A DNA stretch of 64,000 nucleotides. It comes from SIG440 sp045631525 (GTDB lineage Bacteria > Bacillota > Clostridia > Monoglobales > Monoglobaceae). A program made the translations under genes and the position numbers. Under the pieces are notes generated by a model that worked only from the letters and a program-made list of their open reading frames with translations, was not told where the DNA came from and did not search any database. Below are positions 40,309-49,180 of the stretch, one piece after another (within the stretch, counting starts at the first letter, position 1; every line of letters starts with the position of its first letter). The DNA lies in assembly GCA_045631525.1 (NCBI GenBank), contig JAZQUY010000005.1, forward strand, positions 1 to 64,000, given 5' to 3'.

Positions 40309-41252
40309 TGTACAAAATCGGTGAAAAGATAGCAACACGTGAAGCTTATGGTGCAGCTCTTGCAGAGTTTGGCTGTGATGAAAGAATTGTCGTTCTTGAT
40401 GCTGACCTTTCAAAGTCTACCAAAACAGACTGCTTCAAAAAAGCATATCCCGAAAGATTTATAAATGCAGGTATCGCTGAGGGCAATATGATGGCTGTTG
40501 CAGCAGGAATGTCAACTTGTGGTAATATCGTTTTCGCAAGCTCCTTTGCAATGTTCGCCTCAGGCAGAGCATTTGAACAAATCCGCAACTCCATCGGCTA
40601 TCCTTGTCTGAACGTGAAAATCGGTGCAACCCACGCAGGTATTTCCGTTGGCGAAGATGGCGCTACTCACCAGTGTCTTGAAGATATAGGCATTATGCGC
40701 ACAATCCCCAATATGACAATCATCAATCCTGCCGATGCCACAGAAGCCCGCCTTGCAGTAAAAGCCGCAATCGACCATCAAGGTCCCGTTTATTTGAGAT
40801 TCGGAAGGCTTGCTGTTCCCACAGTTTTTGATGAAAACTACAAATTCGAATTTGGCAAAGGTGTTGAACTGGAAAGTGGCTCTGACCTTACAATTATTGC
40901 AACGGGTCTTATGGTTCCTTATGCACTTGAAGCAAGAACTGCTCTCAAAGAGCTTGGCATTTCAGCAAGGGTAGTCAATATGCCAACAATAAAACCCATC
41001 GACAAAGAAATTATCATAAAAGCAGCAAAGGAAACTGGTGCAATCGTTACAGCCGAAGAACATAACGTTATCGGCGGTCTTGGAAGCGCAGTTGCTGAAG
41101 TCCTTTCAGAAAACGCCCCTGTTCCCATGGCAAGGGTTGGCACTCAGGATGTGTTTGGCCGTTCCGGTACTCCCCAGAAGCTCTTTGAAATCTATGGCCT
41201 TGATACAAAGACAATCGTGGAAAAAGCAAAAGAAGTCCTCGCTAAGAAATAA
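40308..41252 (+). CDS. Transketolase, C-terminal subunit
   Basis: A 314-residue subunit with the pyrimidine-binding domain (VVLDADLSKSTKT, FINAGIAEGNMMAVAAGM with the catalytic glutamate) and the C-terminal transketolase domain (LTIIATGLMVPYALEA, AEEHNVIGGLGSAVAE). It overlaps the N-terminal subunit gene by one base, with AGGAGG at the end of that gene, so equimolar synthesis is expected. Confidence 0.93.
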   Translation: MYKIGEKIATREAYGAALAEFGCDERIVVLDADLSKSTKTDCFKKAYPERFINAGIAEGNMMAVAAGMSTCGNIVFASSFAMFASGRAFEQIRNSIGYPCLNVKIGATHAGISVGEDGATHQCLEDIGIMRTIPNMTIINPADATEARLAVKAAIDHQGPVYLRFGRLAVPTVFDENYKFEFGKGVELESGSDLTIIATGLMVPYALEARTALKELGISARVVNMPTIKPIDKEIIIKAAKETGAIVTAEEHNVIGGLGSAVAEVLSENAPVPMARVGTQDVFGRSGTPQKLFEIYGLDTKTIVEKAKEVLAKK

Positions 41253-41300
41253 GTACATAACAAACCTTTTAGGTTTAACTTTTGAAAGGGGCTTTTAAAT

Positions 41301-42230
41301 ATGAAAGTTTTCAATTCAGTAAGTGAACTCATCGGCACAACTCCGCTTCTTTGTCTATCAAGGTATGCGACCAAAATCGGTCTTGATGCCACAATCCTCG
41401 CAAAGCTTGAATATTTCAATCCAGCAGGAAGTGCCAAAGACCGCATCGCAAAAAAAATGATTGAAGATGCAGAAGAAAAAGGTCTTTTGAAACCCGATTC
41501 TGTGATAATCGAGCCAACAAGCGGCAACACAGGCATCGGTCTTGCAGCAGTTGCGGCATCAAAGGGTTACAAAACCATTTTCACTATGCCCGAAACCATG
41601 AGCATTGAGCGTCAGAACCTTTTGAAAGCTTATGGCGCGGAGATTATCCTCACCGACGGAAAACTCGGGATGAATGGAGCAATCCAAAAAGCCAACGAGA
41701 TTGCTGAAAAAACTGAAAACAGCTTCATTCCATCACAGTTTGAAAATCCCTCAAACCCAAAGGCACATTACCTCTCAACCGGTCCTGAAATATGGACCGA
41801 TACCGACGGGAAAGTCGATATTTTTGTTGCAGGCGTGGGCACAGGCGGGACAATCAGCGGCACGGGAAAATTTCTTAAGGAACAAAACCCTGATATAAAA
41901 ATCGTGGCGGTTGAACCAGCCGGCTCTCCCGTTCTTTCCAAAGGCACATCGGGTCCCCACGGTCTTCAAGGAATAGGCGCAGGGTTTATTCCAAAAGCCC
42001 TTGACACCTCTGTAATTGACGAAATCGTTACTGTAACCGAAGATGATGCATATAATGCAAGCCGCACCCTTGCAAAACATGAGGGAATTTTGGCTGGCAT
42101 TTCATCAGGAGCAGCCCTTTTCGCCGCAACTGAAATCGCAAAACGCCCTGAAAACGAAGGCAAAATCATTGTGGTTTTGCTCCCTGATACAGGCGAACGT
42201 TATATGTCGACAGCACTATTTGCTGAATAA
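41301..42230 (+). CDS. cysK: Cysteine synthase A (O-acetylserine sulfhydrylase)
   Basis: A 309-residue fold-type II PLP enzyme making cysteine from O-acetylserine and sulfide. Key motifs: FNPAGSAKDRIAKKM with the PLP lysine near residue 44, PTSGNTGIGLA, GVGTGGTISGTGKFL (phosphate loop) and SGAALFAA. It uses the product of CysE, encoded 5 kb upstream on the same strand. A GAAAGGGG ribosome binding site precedes it and a strong terminator follows. Confidence 0.94.
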   Translation: MKVFNSVSELIGTTPLLCLSRYATKIGLDATILAKLEYFNPAGSAKDRIAKKMIEDAEEKGLLKPDSVIIEPTSGNTGIGLAAVAASKGYKTIFTMPETMSIERQNLLKAYGAEIILTDGKLGMNGAIQKANEIAEKTENSFIPSQFENPSNPKAHYLSTGPEIWTDTDGKVDIFVAGVGTGGTISGTGKFLKEQNPDIKIVAVEPAGSPVLSKGTSGPHGLQGIGAGFIPKALDTSVIDEIVTVTEDDAYNASRTLAKHEGILAGISSGAALFAATEIAKRPENEGKIIVVLLPDTGERYMSTALFAE

Positions 42231-42240
42231 AAAGATATAA

Positions 42241-42278
42241 AAAGAACGTTTTGGCATTCCAAAACGTTCTTTCTTTTT
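42241..42278. terminator. Terminator between cysK and the dUTPase-like gene
   Basis: A 14-base-pair stem (42241-42254 with 42259-42272; arms AAAGAACGTTTTGG and complement) with a CATT loop and T-rich flank ends cysK transcription and may also serve the convergent gene. Confidence 0.85.
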
Positions 42279-42784
42279 TATTTTGATGTGCTTCCAAATC
42301 CACCATTTCTTACATCTGTCACATCATCATCGACAGTAATCCCATATTCAAGGAATATCCCTTGTGCGAAAGCATCTCCACAATTTATTGTGACAGTTTT
42401 TCCATCCTTTGAATCGTTTGTTATTTTGATAAAAATATGTCCTTCGTTGTCCGAGTAATAATAATCGCTGACAATAATCCCAACAGTATTGTTAAGCTGA
42501 AGTCTGTACTTAAATCCAAGTCCGCTTCGGGGATAAATTTTAAGAACCCACCCCTCATCAATCTTCACCCTGATGCCGGTGGGCATTTTTATGCTCTCAC
42601 CCGGTGCAAGCACCACGCTTTTCACCGCAAAAAAGTCATATCCAGCAGAGCCTTTTGTGGCACGTTTTGGCAGCTTTACATAATCAAAAGCATCATAAAT
42701 TCCTTTCCCCGTGCCAAAACAATCCGCCCATCCAAGAACAAACTGTTCGTTGCTTACCTTTTCAAATTGTGCAATTCTTTTCAT
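42278..42784 (-). CDS. dUTPase-fold protein with altered catalytic motif
   Basis: A 168-residue member of the dUTP nucleotidohydrolase family. Motif I (KGSAGYDFFA, 45-54), motif II (YPRSGLG, 84-90), a motif IV-like GDAFAQGIF and a motif V tail (RNGGFGSTSK) are visible. Motif III, normally GxIDxDY with an aspartate that activates water, reads GIIVSDYYYSDNEG: position 105 is valine (GTC), not aspartate (GAC), followed by a short insertion. Catalysis may be lost or changed. It could act as a nucleotide sensor, or the next aspartate (D107) may substitute. Confidence 0.8.
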   Translation of the reverse strand: MKRIAQFEKVSNEQFVLGWADCFGTGKGIYDAFDYVKLPKRATKGSAGYDFFAVKSVVLAPGESIKMPTGIRVKIDEGWVLKIYPRSGLGFKYRLQLNNTVGIIVSDYYYSDNEGHIFIKITNDSKDGKTVTINCGDAFAQGIFLEYGITVDDDVTDVRNGGFGSTSK

Positions 42785-42802
42785 TTTATCTCCTCCATAA
42801 AA

Positions 42803-43492
42803 TTAAAATAACTCCAAAACCCAATAAATCACAATGGGAACAAATACGCTTGGAACATAATTCATAACCTTTATATTAGTAATTTTCAGCATATTAAACG
42901 CCAGTGCAACAATAAGAAGCGAGCCAGTGCTGGTCATTTCTGCAATAATCACATCAGTAAGCAGTGGTTCCAAAAAGGATGCACAAAAAGTGATTGCGCC
43001 CTGATAAACAAGCACAAATACGGCAGAAAGCACCACCCCAAAACCAAGGGTTGACGAAAGCACCGCAGCAGCAACTGCATCCATAAGGGATTTGGCAAAA
43101 AGTGTTTCGTGATTTCCCGATATTCCACTTTGGAGTGAGCCGACAATAGCCATCGCACCAACACAAAACAGCAGACTTGCAGTTACAAAGCCCTTTGCTA
43201 TTGTCCCATCCTCACCATTTTTATTTACACGTTTTTCCAAGCCTTCTCCAAGCCGTCTGATTTTTTCATCAAGGTCAAGCCCTTCGCCTATTATTGTTCC
43301 AATCACCATTGACAAAATAACAATCAAAATATTCTGGCATTCCAGCGCTCCGCTTATACCTATATAAAGTACACAAAGAGCCAAAGCCCCCATAATACTT
43401 TTATTGAGATTTTCGGATATCCCCCGTTTTGCAATCAGTCCTATGCCTCCGCCCAAAACAACCGCAATGCAATTCACCCATGTCCCAAGCAT
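42803..43492 (-). CDS. DUF554-family membrane protein
   Basis: A 229-residue protein with about seven hydrophobic helices. The start MLGTWVNCIAVVLGGGIGLI, the IGTIIGEGLDLDEKI motif and FCVGAMAIVGSLQSG are characteristic of DUF554/YdfK. The family function is not established; transport is presumed. It lies between the dUTPase-like gene and the glycosyltransferase gene, in the same direction. Confidence 0.88.
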   Translation of the reverse strand: MLGTWVNCIAVVLGGGIGLIAKRGISENLNKSIMGALALCVLYIGISGALECQNILIVILSMVIGTIIGEGLDLDEKIRRLGEGLEKRVNKNGEDGTIAKGFVTASLLFCVGAMAIVGSLQSGISGNHETLFAKSLMDAVAAAVLSSTLGFGVVLSAVFVLVYQGAITFCASFLEPLLTDVIIAEMTSTGSLLIVALAFNMLKITNIKVMNYVPSVFVPIVIYWVLELF

Positions 43493-43516
43493 CGAATCTC
43501 TCCTTTAAAATCAAAC

Positions 43517-44620
43517 TTAGTTTAGTGACAAAATAAATTCAACAAAATCCTGCGTTGCATTTGGCTTTCCCAAAAACGAAACAACCTCCCGCATAGCAGA
43601 AATTCTGGTTTTGTTTCCCAAAAGCTGAAAAAGTGCCTCATCTATAGGGAAAGTTGAACTCATTTTGAGCGCCGCCCCGTTATTTAAGAGGAACTCTACA
43701 TTTCTGTCCTCCTGCCCAGGTATCGGGTTTGCCATAATCATAGGAAGCCCCTTTGCAAGCGCCTCACTGGTGGTAAGACCGCCAGGTTTGGTGACCAAAC
43801 AGTCTGCTGCATCCATAAGCAAGTCAATTTTGTCCGAAAATCCAAAGTTGTATATTTTATGCCTGAGCTTCATACGGTCAATCCTCTTCTTCAGCTGTTC
43901 ATTGTGCCCACAAACCGACACAATCTGAAAATCAAGGTTTGTCTCATCGAGAGCTTTAATCATTTTTCCTATCTTTCCATAGCCCATACTTCCACTCATA
44001 ACCAAAACTGTGGTCTTATCATCAAAACCAAGGTTTTCCCTTGCTGTTTTTCTTTCTTCCTTTTCAGCAAACTTTGGGTCAATAGGAATCCCTATGGGCA
44101 CAAGCTTTGATGCAGAAATTCCCTTTTTGACTGCCTGATTTTCTAAAAGTTCACTTGCCGTTACATAATAATCAAGCTTTGCATCCTCCCAATACGGATG
44201 CATAGTAAAATCAGTTACAATTCCCACAGTTTTTATTTTTTCATCAAGGCTGTTTGCCACAGCGCTCACCATAATTGACGCAAAAACGTGTGTGCAAATA
44301 ATCACGTCGGGTGCATATTTCTTCACAAAGCTCACCAGCTTTTTCGACAAAATCCCGCTGAGCATTTTCACCACAATGCTGTCAAAGCTATCCTCATCAC
44401 GTTTTTCTAAAAAACGGTAGCTTTTCCCATAAATCTTGGGCAGGCGCTTGGTAGATACAAGGTATCCTTGAGAAATAGTCTCCTTGAGAACAGGCGTTAT
44501 ATATTCAAAAGCATCAACCGCTATGGTTTCTACACCCTTTTCGTTGAGGTTGTCGCACAAAACCCTTGCAACCTGATTGTGCCCCTGCCCTGTTGTCACT
44601 GTAAAAATCAACGCTTTCAT
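43517..44620 (-). CDS. MGDG synthase/UgtP-type glycosyltransferase
   Basis: A 367-residue GT-B fold enzyme. The N terminus (FTVTTGQGHNQVARVLCD) is the MGDG-synthase type acceptor domain; the C-terminal domain has VLVMSGSMGYGKIG and DCLVTKPGGLTTSEALAKGLP, the nucleotide-sugar binding motif. Relatives transfer glucose or galactose to diacylglycerol to make membrane glycolipids or lipoteichoic acid anchors. Substrate is not determined here. Twelve bases separate it from addA. Confidence 0.9.
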   Translation of the reverse strand: MKALIFTVTTGQGHNQVARVLCDNLNEKGVETIAVDAFEYITPVLKETISQGYLVSTKRLPKIYGKSYRFLEKRDEDSFDSIVVKMLSGILSKKLVSFVKKYAPDVIICTHVFASIMVSAVANSLDEKIKTVGIVTDFTMHPYWEDAKLDYYVTASELLENQAVKKGISASKLVPIGIPIDPKFAEKEERKTARENLGFDDKTTVLVMSGSMGYGKIGKMIKALDETNLDFQIVSVCGHNEQLKKRIDRMKLRHKIYNFGFSDKIDLLMDAADCLVTKPGGLTTSEALAKGLPMIMANPIPGQEDRNVEFLLNNGAALKMSSTFPIDEALFQLLGNKTRISAMREVVSFLGKPNATQDFVEFILSLN

Positions 44621-44632
44621 TTTTTTCGCCTC

Positions 44633-47600
44633 CTAATCCATAGCTACAAGCTGTCCACAGTCAAAAAAGTATAAATACGCCTCATCCGTGGGTCTTTCCA
44701 AAATCTCCTCCAGCGCTTTTTTGTAATATTTAATCTGGATACTATACTTTTTCTTTGCCTCACCGAGAGCGTCCGTATCCTTTATATAGTCGGTTTTAAA
44801 GTCCAGAAGAACAACCCGTCCGTCTTTTTCCACAAAAAAGCAGTCAATAATACCCTGCAAAAGAATGGCGTCTTCCATTCCGTTTTTGTAAATTTCGTCT
44901 GCTGTCACCGTTGTGTAAAAACCAAACTCCGTCTCAACCCGCTCAGCTTCTTTCAACCGTTTCCCCATACTCCCGAGGAAAAATTCTGCAATCTTTTCAC
45001 AGTCAATAACTTTCACCTGAGCTTCATTTAAAATTCCCTCAGTTTTCAGTTTTTCAACCAATGCTCGAACATCTTGGATGCTGTTTATTTTCTTAGGATC
45101 TATCATCTGCAAAACAAAGTGAACAATAGTTCCTCGTTCTGCACCACTTATCTTTTTTAAATCACTTCTCTCGGTGCTCCTAAGTGGTTCAATCAGCTGA
45201 ACATATTCTCCATCATCCGATTGCATTCTTTTCACTTCGCTGACAGAAAGTTTCACCGGAAGAGTTGCTTTTTTCTTGTTTTTATATTCAAAAGCAAGCA
45301 TTTCCCTGACAGAATCTATGTCCACAACTTTATCCCAAAGCTCTATGTCCTGCACAGCATCAATCTCTATCTTTTCAGTCTTGTCCTCAAAATTCTCATG
45401 AACATATGTAACAAAATCAAAAGTTGCAGTCTTCTCAATCTCTGTTTCATGAATCTCGCAATAATCTCTCAAAGCCTTAGCTCCCGGATGTCTGAGGAGC
45501 GCCGCACAAAGCCAATCTCTGTAACAATGGATATTTCTTACATAAGCACAAGGAACTGTCCCATCAGCACGCCAGATATGGTTTTTCAGTTTATTTCTTG
45601 ACAAATCAAAGGTTCCGGTGATAATAAGCTTTTCACGGGCACGGGTAAGTGCCACATACAAAAGTCTCATTTCTTCCGAAATCATATCCTTTTTGAGCTT
45701 GAGCCCCACTAAGTTTTTGCTCAGCGACATATACCTGATTCGCATACGGGTGTCTGCAAAATCCAGTCCTATTCCCCCCTGCTCATCCCAGATGATAGCA
45801 TTAGACGCATCTCTCAGATTAAATCCATTAGCAGTGTTGGAAAGAACAACCACAGGGAACTCAAGTCCTTTGGATTTGTGAATACTCATTATCCTGACCA
45901 CATCCTCGCCCTCACCAAAAGGCTTGGCAGGTGTCATATCCTTATTCTCAGCCCTCATAGTTTCAATAAAATTCACAAAGCTGAAAAGTCCGCTCATTTT
46001 TGTGTGTTCAAATTCTGTTGCACGTTCCAACAGAATTTTAAGATTTCCCTGACGCTCAGCACCGTGGTCCAAAGCCCCTACCAATGCATAATATCCACTG
46101 TCATAACAAATGCGGTATATCAACTTTTCAACGCTCTCATTCCGAGCATTTTCTCTGAGCTTTTCAAGATTATTCAAAAACTCTGTCGCACGGACATTTA
46201 CGCCCTCCGACGCAAAAATGAGCGCATCAAAAAAGCACCCCTCCTTATGATTTTCACGGATTTTTGCAAGCTCCTCCGCCGAAAATCCCCATATAGGTGA
46301 TCGCAAAACTGCAATAAGAGGTATATCCTGACGTGGATTATCCACTATTTGAAGATACGAAAGAACTGTATTTATTTCAAGTGAGTCAAGATAGCTGTGT
46401 CCCACATCACTGTATGACGGAATAGAGTTTTCTCCAAACACACTCTCAAAAATCGGAGCTTCGTCCTTGGTCTTTCTCATAAGCACAACTATGTCCTTAT
46501 ACCGCACAGGACGCATCGTTTTCAGTTCCTTATCAAAAACCTCCATTTTGCTGTCAATCATATCACGAATACGGCTTGCCACAACCCTTGCCTCAAGTCT
46601 CACCCGGTCTTCTTTTTCAAGGGCATTTTCTTTCTCGTCCACTGCACGCACAAGGTGAAACTCTGTGGAAAAATCTTTTGTGCGGCTCACATCGGGATAA
46701 TCAGCACCCCGAACAAGAAACTCCTCGGATGTATAGTTCACATCCCCAACATCCGGCGACATAATATTTTTGAACACAAAATTCACCGTATCAACAACTC
46801 CGCTACGGCTTCTGAAATTCTTAAAAAGTCTGATTAGGTGTCCGGTGTCTTTTTCTGTTCCATACAGCTCATATTTATCCGAAAACAGTTTCGGCACAGC
46901 ATTCCTGAACTTATAAATGCTCTGTTTCAGGTCGCCAACCATAAAGATATTGCTGTTATTTTGAGATATTGTCCCAAAAATCACATCCTGAATATTGTTT
47001 GTGTCCTGATACTCATCAACAAGAATCATTTTATATTTATTCCTAAGTGCCGCTGCGGCGGGTGTTTCTTCCCCATTTTTGTTCACAAGAAGTGTCAAAG
47101 TTTCATGCTCCAAATCATTAAAGTCAAGAAGTCCCTTTTCTCTCTTTTTTCGGCTGTAACATCTGTCCAGCATAAGCACCATATTTTTTAAGGTTCTCAC
47201 AACCGAATAAGACTTTGCTATACGCTCAATCACCGTTTCTTCATCAAGAACAAATGCTTCGCAAAGCTCAACATAAACACCCTTTGCCAAATCTCTCAAA
47301 CTCTTGATTCGGGTCTGCTCCGCAAGCTCCGCTCCCTCTGCTTTTCTTCTGCCAGGCACCATCCTTTTGTGGCTGAAACCATCAAGCGCCGCTTTCATGG
47401 ATGAATAGCTGTCTGTATCAATATGAGAAAAAACTCTTTGAATATCCGAGAACTCATCGTTCAGGAATACAAAATATGGATGCTCGTTCCCAAGCCCCAT
47501 TTCCGTATCAGCAATAATCTGCCTATAAATCTCAAAAATCTCCTCTTTTGACTGCTCTACAAGTTCCGAAAGGCTTTTCTTCCACCATCCGCCAAAAGTG

Positions 47601-48211
47601 CCAAAGCGAAACACGTCCCGATAAGCACGCACAGCCTCATTTAGCCACTTTTCAGGGTATGCCATACTGCGGCTGAAGTTATGGAGCGACAAAAGCCATT
47701 TTCTCAGCTCACCATCATTTTTCGTGCCACCATAACCCGAAACCAAATCAGCGAAAGACTTGTATTTGTCAATATTCTTATAATATCTTTCAAGAATTTC
47801 CTCAAGAGCCTGTTTGAGAAGTATTGCATTTTCTGTTTCATCCGCTATGGTAAAATCAACAGGCAAATCCGTCATCTGTATATTATTTTTTAGTGTATTG
47901 AGACAAAAGGAATGTACCGTTGATATGCTTGCAGAATGCATAAGCAGTCTTTGTCTTATAAGATGTTCGTCGTTTGGATTTTCTTTCAGTTCGGAAAGGA
48001 TAGCCTTTTTGATTTTTTCCCTCATTTCGCTTGCCGCCGCTTCAGTAAAGGTAAGTACAAGCAGTTCATCCAGTGAGATTTTATCATTTTTCACAAGCTC
48101 AATTATTCTCTGAACCAAAACTGCAGTCTTTCCTGAGCCTGCCGCCGCAGCAAGAAGAATATTTTGTCCCTTATAGCTAATGGCTTCATACTGTTCATCT
48201 GTCCATTTCAT
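44633..48211 (-). CDS. addA: ATP-dependent helicase/nuclease subunit AddA
   Basis: A 1192-residue UvrD-like helicase with a C-terminal RecB-type nuclease; part of the AddAB complex that resects double-strand ends for recombination. Walker A is AAAGSGKTAVLV near residue 20, the helicase core has LVDEYQDTN and GDLKQSIYKFR, a late motif is SIHKSKGLEFPVV, and the nuclease motif VVLLDFKTDY lies near 1145. Length and motifs are complete. No addB is adjacent: upstream lie the pseudouridine synthase and mnmG genes. Confidence 0.95.
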   Translation of the reverse strand: MKWTDEQYEAISYKGQNILLAAAAGSGKTAVLVQRIIELVKNDKISLDELLVLTFTEAAASEMREKIKKAILSELKENPNDEHLIRQRLLMHSASISTVHSFCLNTLKNNIQMTDLPVDFTIADETENAILLKQALEEILERYYKNIDKYKSFADLVSGYGGTKNDGELRKWLLSLHNFSRSMAYPEKWLNEAVRAYRDVFRFGTFGGWWKKSLSELVEQSKEEIFEIYRQIIADTEMGLGNEHPYFVFLNDEFSDIQRVFSHIDTDSYSSMKAALDGFSHKRMVPGRRKAEGAELAEQTRIKSLRDLAKGVYVELCEAFVLDEETVIERIAKSYSVVRTLKNMVLMLDRCYSRKKREKGLLDFNDLEHETLTLLVNKNGEETPAAAALRNKYKMILVDEYQDTNNIQDVIFGTISQNNSNIFMVGDLKQSIYKFRNAVPKLFSDKYELYGTEKDTGHLIRLFKNFRSRSGVVDTVNFVFKNIMSPDVGDVNYTSEEFLVRGADYPDVSRTKDFSTEFHLVRAVDEKENALEKEDRVRLEARVVASRIRDMIDSKMEVFDKELKTMRPVRYKDIVVLMRKTKDEAPIFESVFGENSIPSYSDVGHSYLDSLEINTVLSYLQIVDNPRQDIPLIAVLRSPIWGFSAEELAKIRENHKEGCFFDALIFASEGVNVRATEFLNNLEKLRENARNESVEKLIYRICYDSGYYALVGALDHGAERQGNLKILLERATEFEHTKMSGLFSFVNFIETMRAENKDMTPAKPFGEGEDVVRIMSIHKSKGLEFPVVVLSNTANGFNLRDASNAIIWDEQGGIGLDFADTRMRIRYMSLSKNLVGLKLKKDMISEEMRLLYVALTRAREKLIITGTFDLSRNKLKNHIWRADGTVPCAYVRNIHCYRDWLCAALLRHPGAKALRDYCEIHETEIEKTATFDFVTYVHENFEDKTEKIEIDAVQDIELWDKVVDIDSVREMLAFEYKNKKKATLPVKLSVSEVKRMQSDDGEYVQLIEPLRSTERSDLKKISGAERGTIVHFVLQMIDPKKINSIQDVRALVEKLKTEGILNEAQVKVIDCEKIAEFFLGSMGKRLKEAERVETEFGFYTTVTADEIYKNGMEDAILLQGIIDCFFVEKDGRVVLLDFKTDYIKDTDALGEAKKKYSIQIKYYKKALEEILERPTDEAYLYFFDCGQLVAMD

Positions 48212-48247
48212 ATGCTAAAATCTCACCGTCCTTTCATATATCAATTT

Positions 48248-49144
48248 CTACTTTGTTTCAATCACTTTCCCATTAAGATACTCAAGTTCTCCCGCTGGCG
48301 TTTTGAAATCAAATTCAATTTTATAAGCCCGAAGCTGCTGAAAATCCTTTTTACCGTTTTTCTTTGCTCCATACTTAACATCCCCAATCAAAGGACAGCC
48401 TTTTGATGCAAAGCTTGCCCTTATCTGATGGGTCCGCCCCGTAAGAAGCTGGACCTCAAAGGCTCCGTCATCATCAAGCTTTCGAAAAAGCGTTTCACAA
48501 TATTTTGAGTTCGGAACCTCTTTTTCAAAAAAATAAACCTTTCGTTCTTTTTCATTCTTCAAGGTATACCCCACTATCTTGCCTGATTTTTCAAGCCTTT
48601 CAGGGTTCTCCGCCTTAAGGATATAATATTTGTTTATTTCACGGCCTCTTATTTTTTCGTTTATTATCCGAAGTGCCATCGCATTCTTGGCAGCAATAAC
48701 AAGCCCCGATGTGTTTTTGTCTATCCGATTGCAAAGAGCAGGGGCAAAAGTATGCTCTTTTTCAGGAACAAACTCACCTTTTTTCACAAGATAAGCAGTT
48801 ATGCTGTCCAAAATACATCCTTTTTCACCGTGCACAGCCACCCCTGATGGCTTATCTGCCACAAGAATGTTTTCATCCTCGTACGCTATGCACAAATTCC
48901 CCTCTTCAAATTCAAAGGCTTGCTCACTTTTTTCATTCTCAAAAAACTCATCATTGATATAAAGTTCAAGAACGTCGCCGACATTCAAAACATACGAAAT
49001 CTCCTGTTTCTTGCCGTTGACCTTGACCCTTTTTTTTCTAAGCCATTTGTAAATCATCCCCATTGACGCAGTCTTTAAAAGTTTTGACAAAAACTTGTCC
49101 AGTCTTTGTCCCGCATCGTTGGGTCCTGCCACTATTTTTTTCAT
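48248..49144 (-). CDS. RluA-family 23S rRNA or tRNA pseudouridine synthase
   Basis: About 298 residues. An S4 RNA-binding domain covers residues about 10-65 (RLDKFLSKLL, WLRKKRVKVNG). The catalytic domain has CNRIDKNTSGLVIAAK with the catalytic aspartate, and GRTHQIRASFASKGCPLIGD. Family members modify uridines such as those of the large-subunit rRNA; the target here cannot be told. The ATG at 49144 has GGAG seven bases upstream. Confidence 0.9.
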   Translation of the reverse strand: MKKIVAGPNDAGQRLDKFLSKLLKTASMGMIYKWLRKKRVKVNGKKQEISYVLNVGDVLELYINDEFFENEKSEQAFEFEEGNLCIAYEDENILVADKPSGVAVHGEKGCILDSITAYLVKKGEFVPEKEHTFAPALCNRIDKNTSGLVIAAKNAMALRIINEKIRGREINKYYILKAENPERLEKSGKIVGYTLKNEKERKVYFFEKEVPNSKYCETLFRKLDDDGAFEVQLLTGRTHQIRASFASKGCPLIGDVKYGAKKNGKKDFQQLRAYKIEFDFKTPAGELEYLNGKVIETK

Positions 49145-49180
49145 AGCAAACTCCATTCTGTCGCCTTGAGGCAGAGAAAA

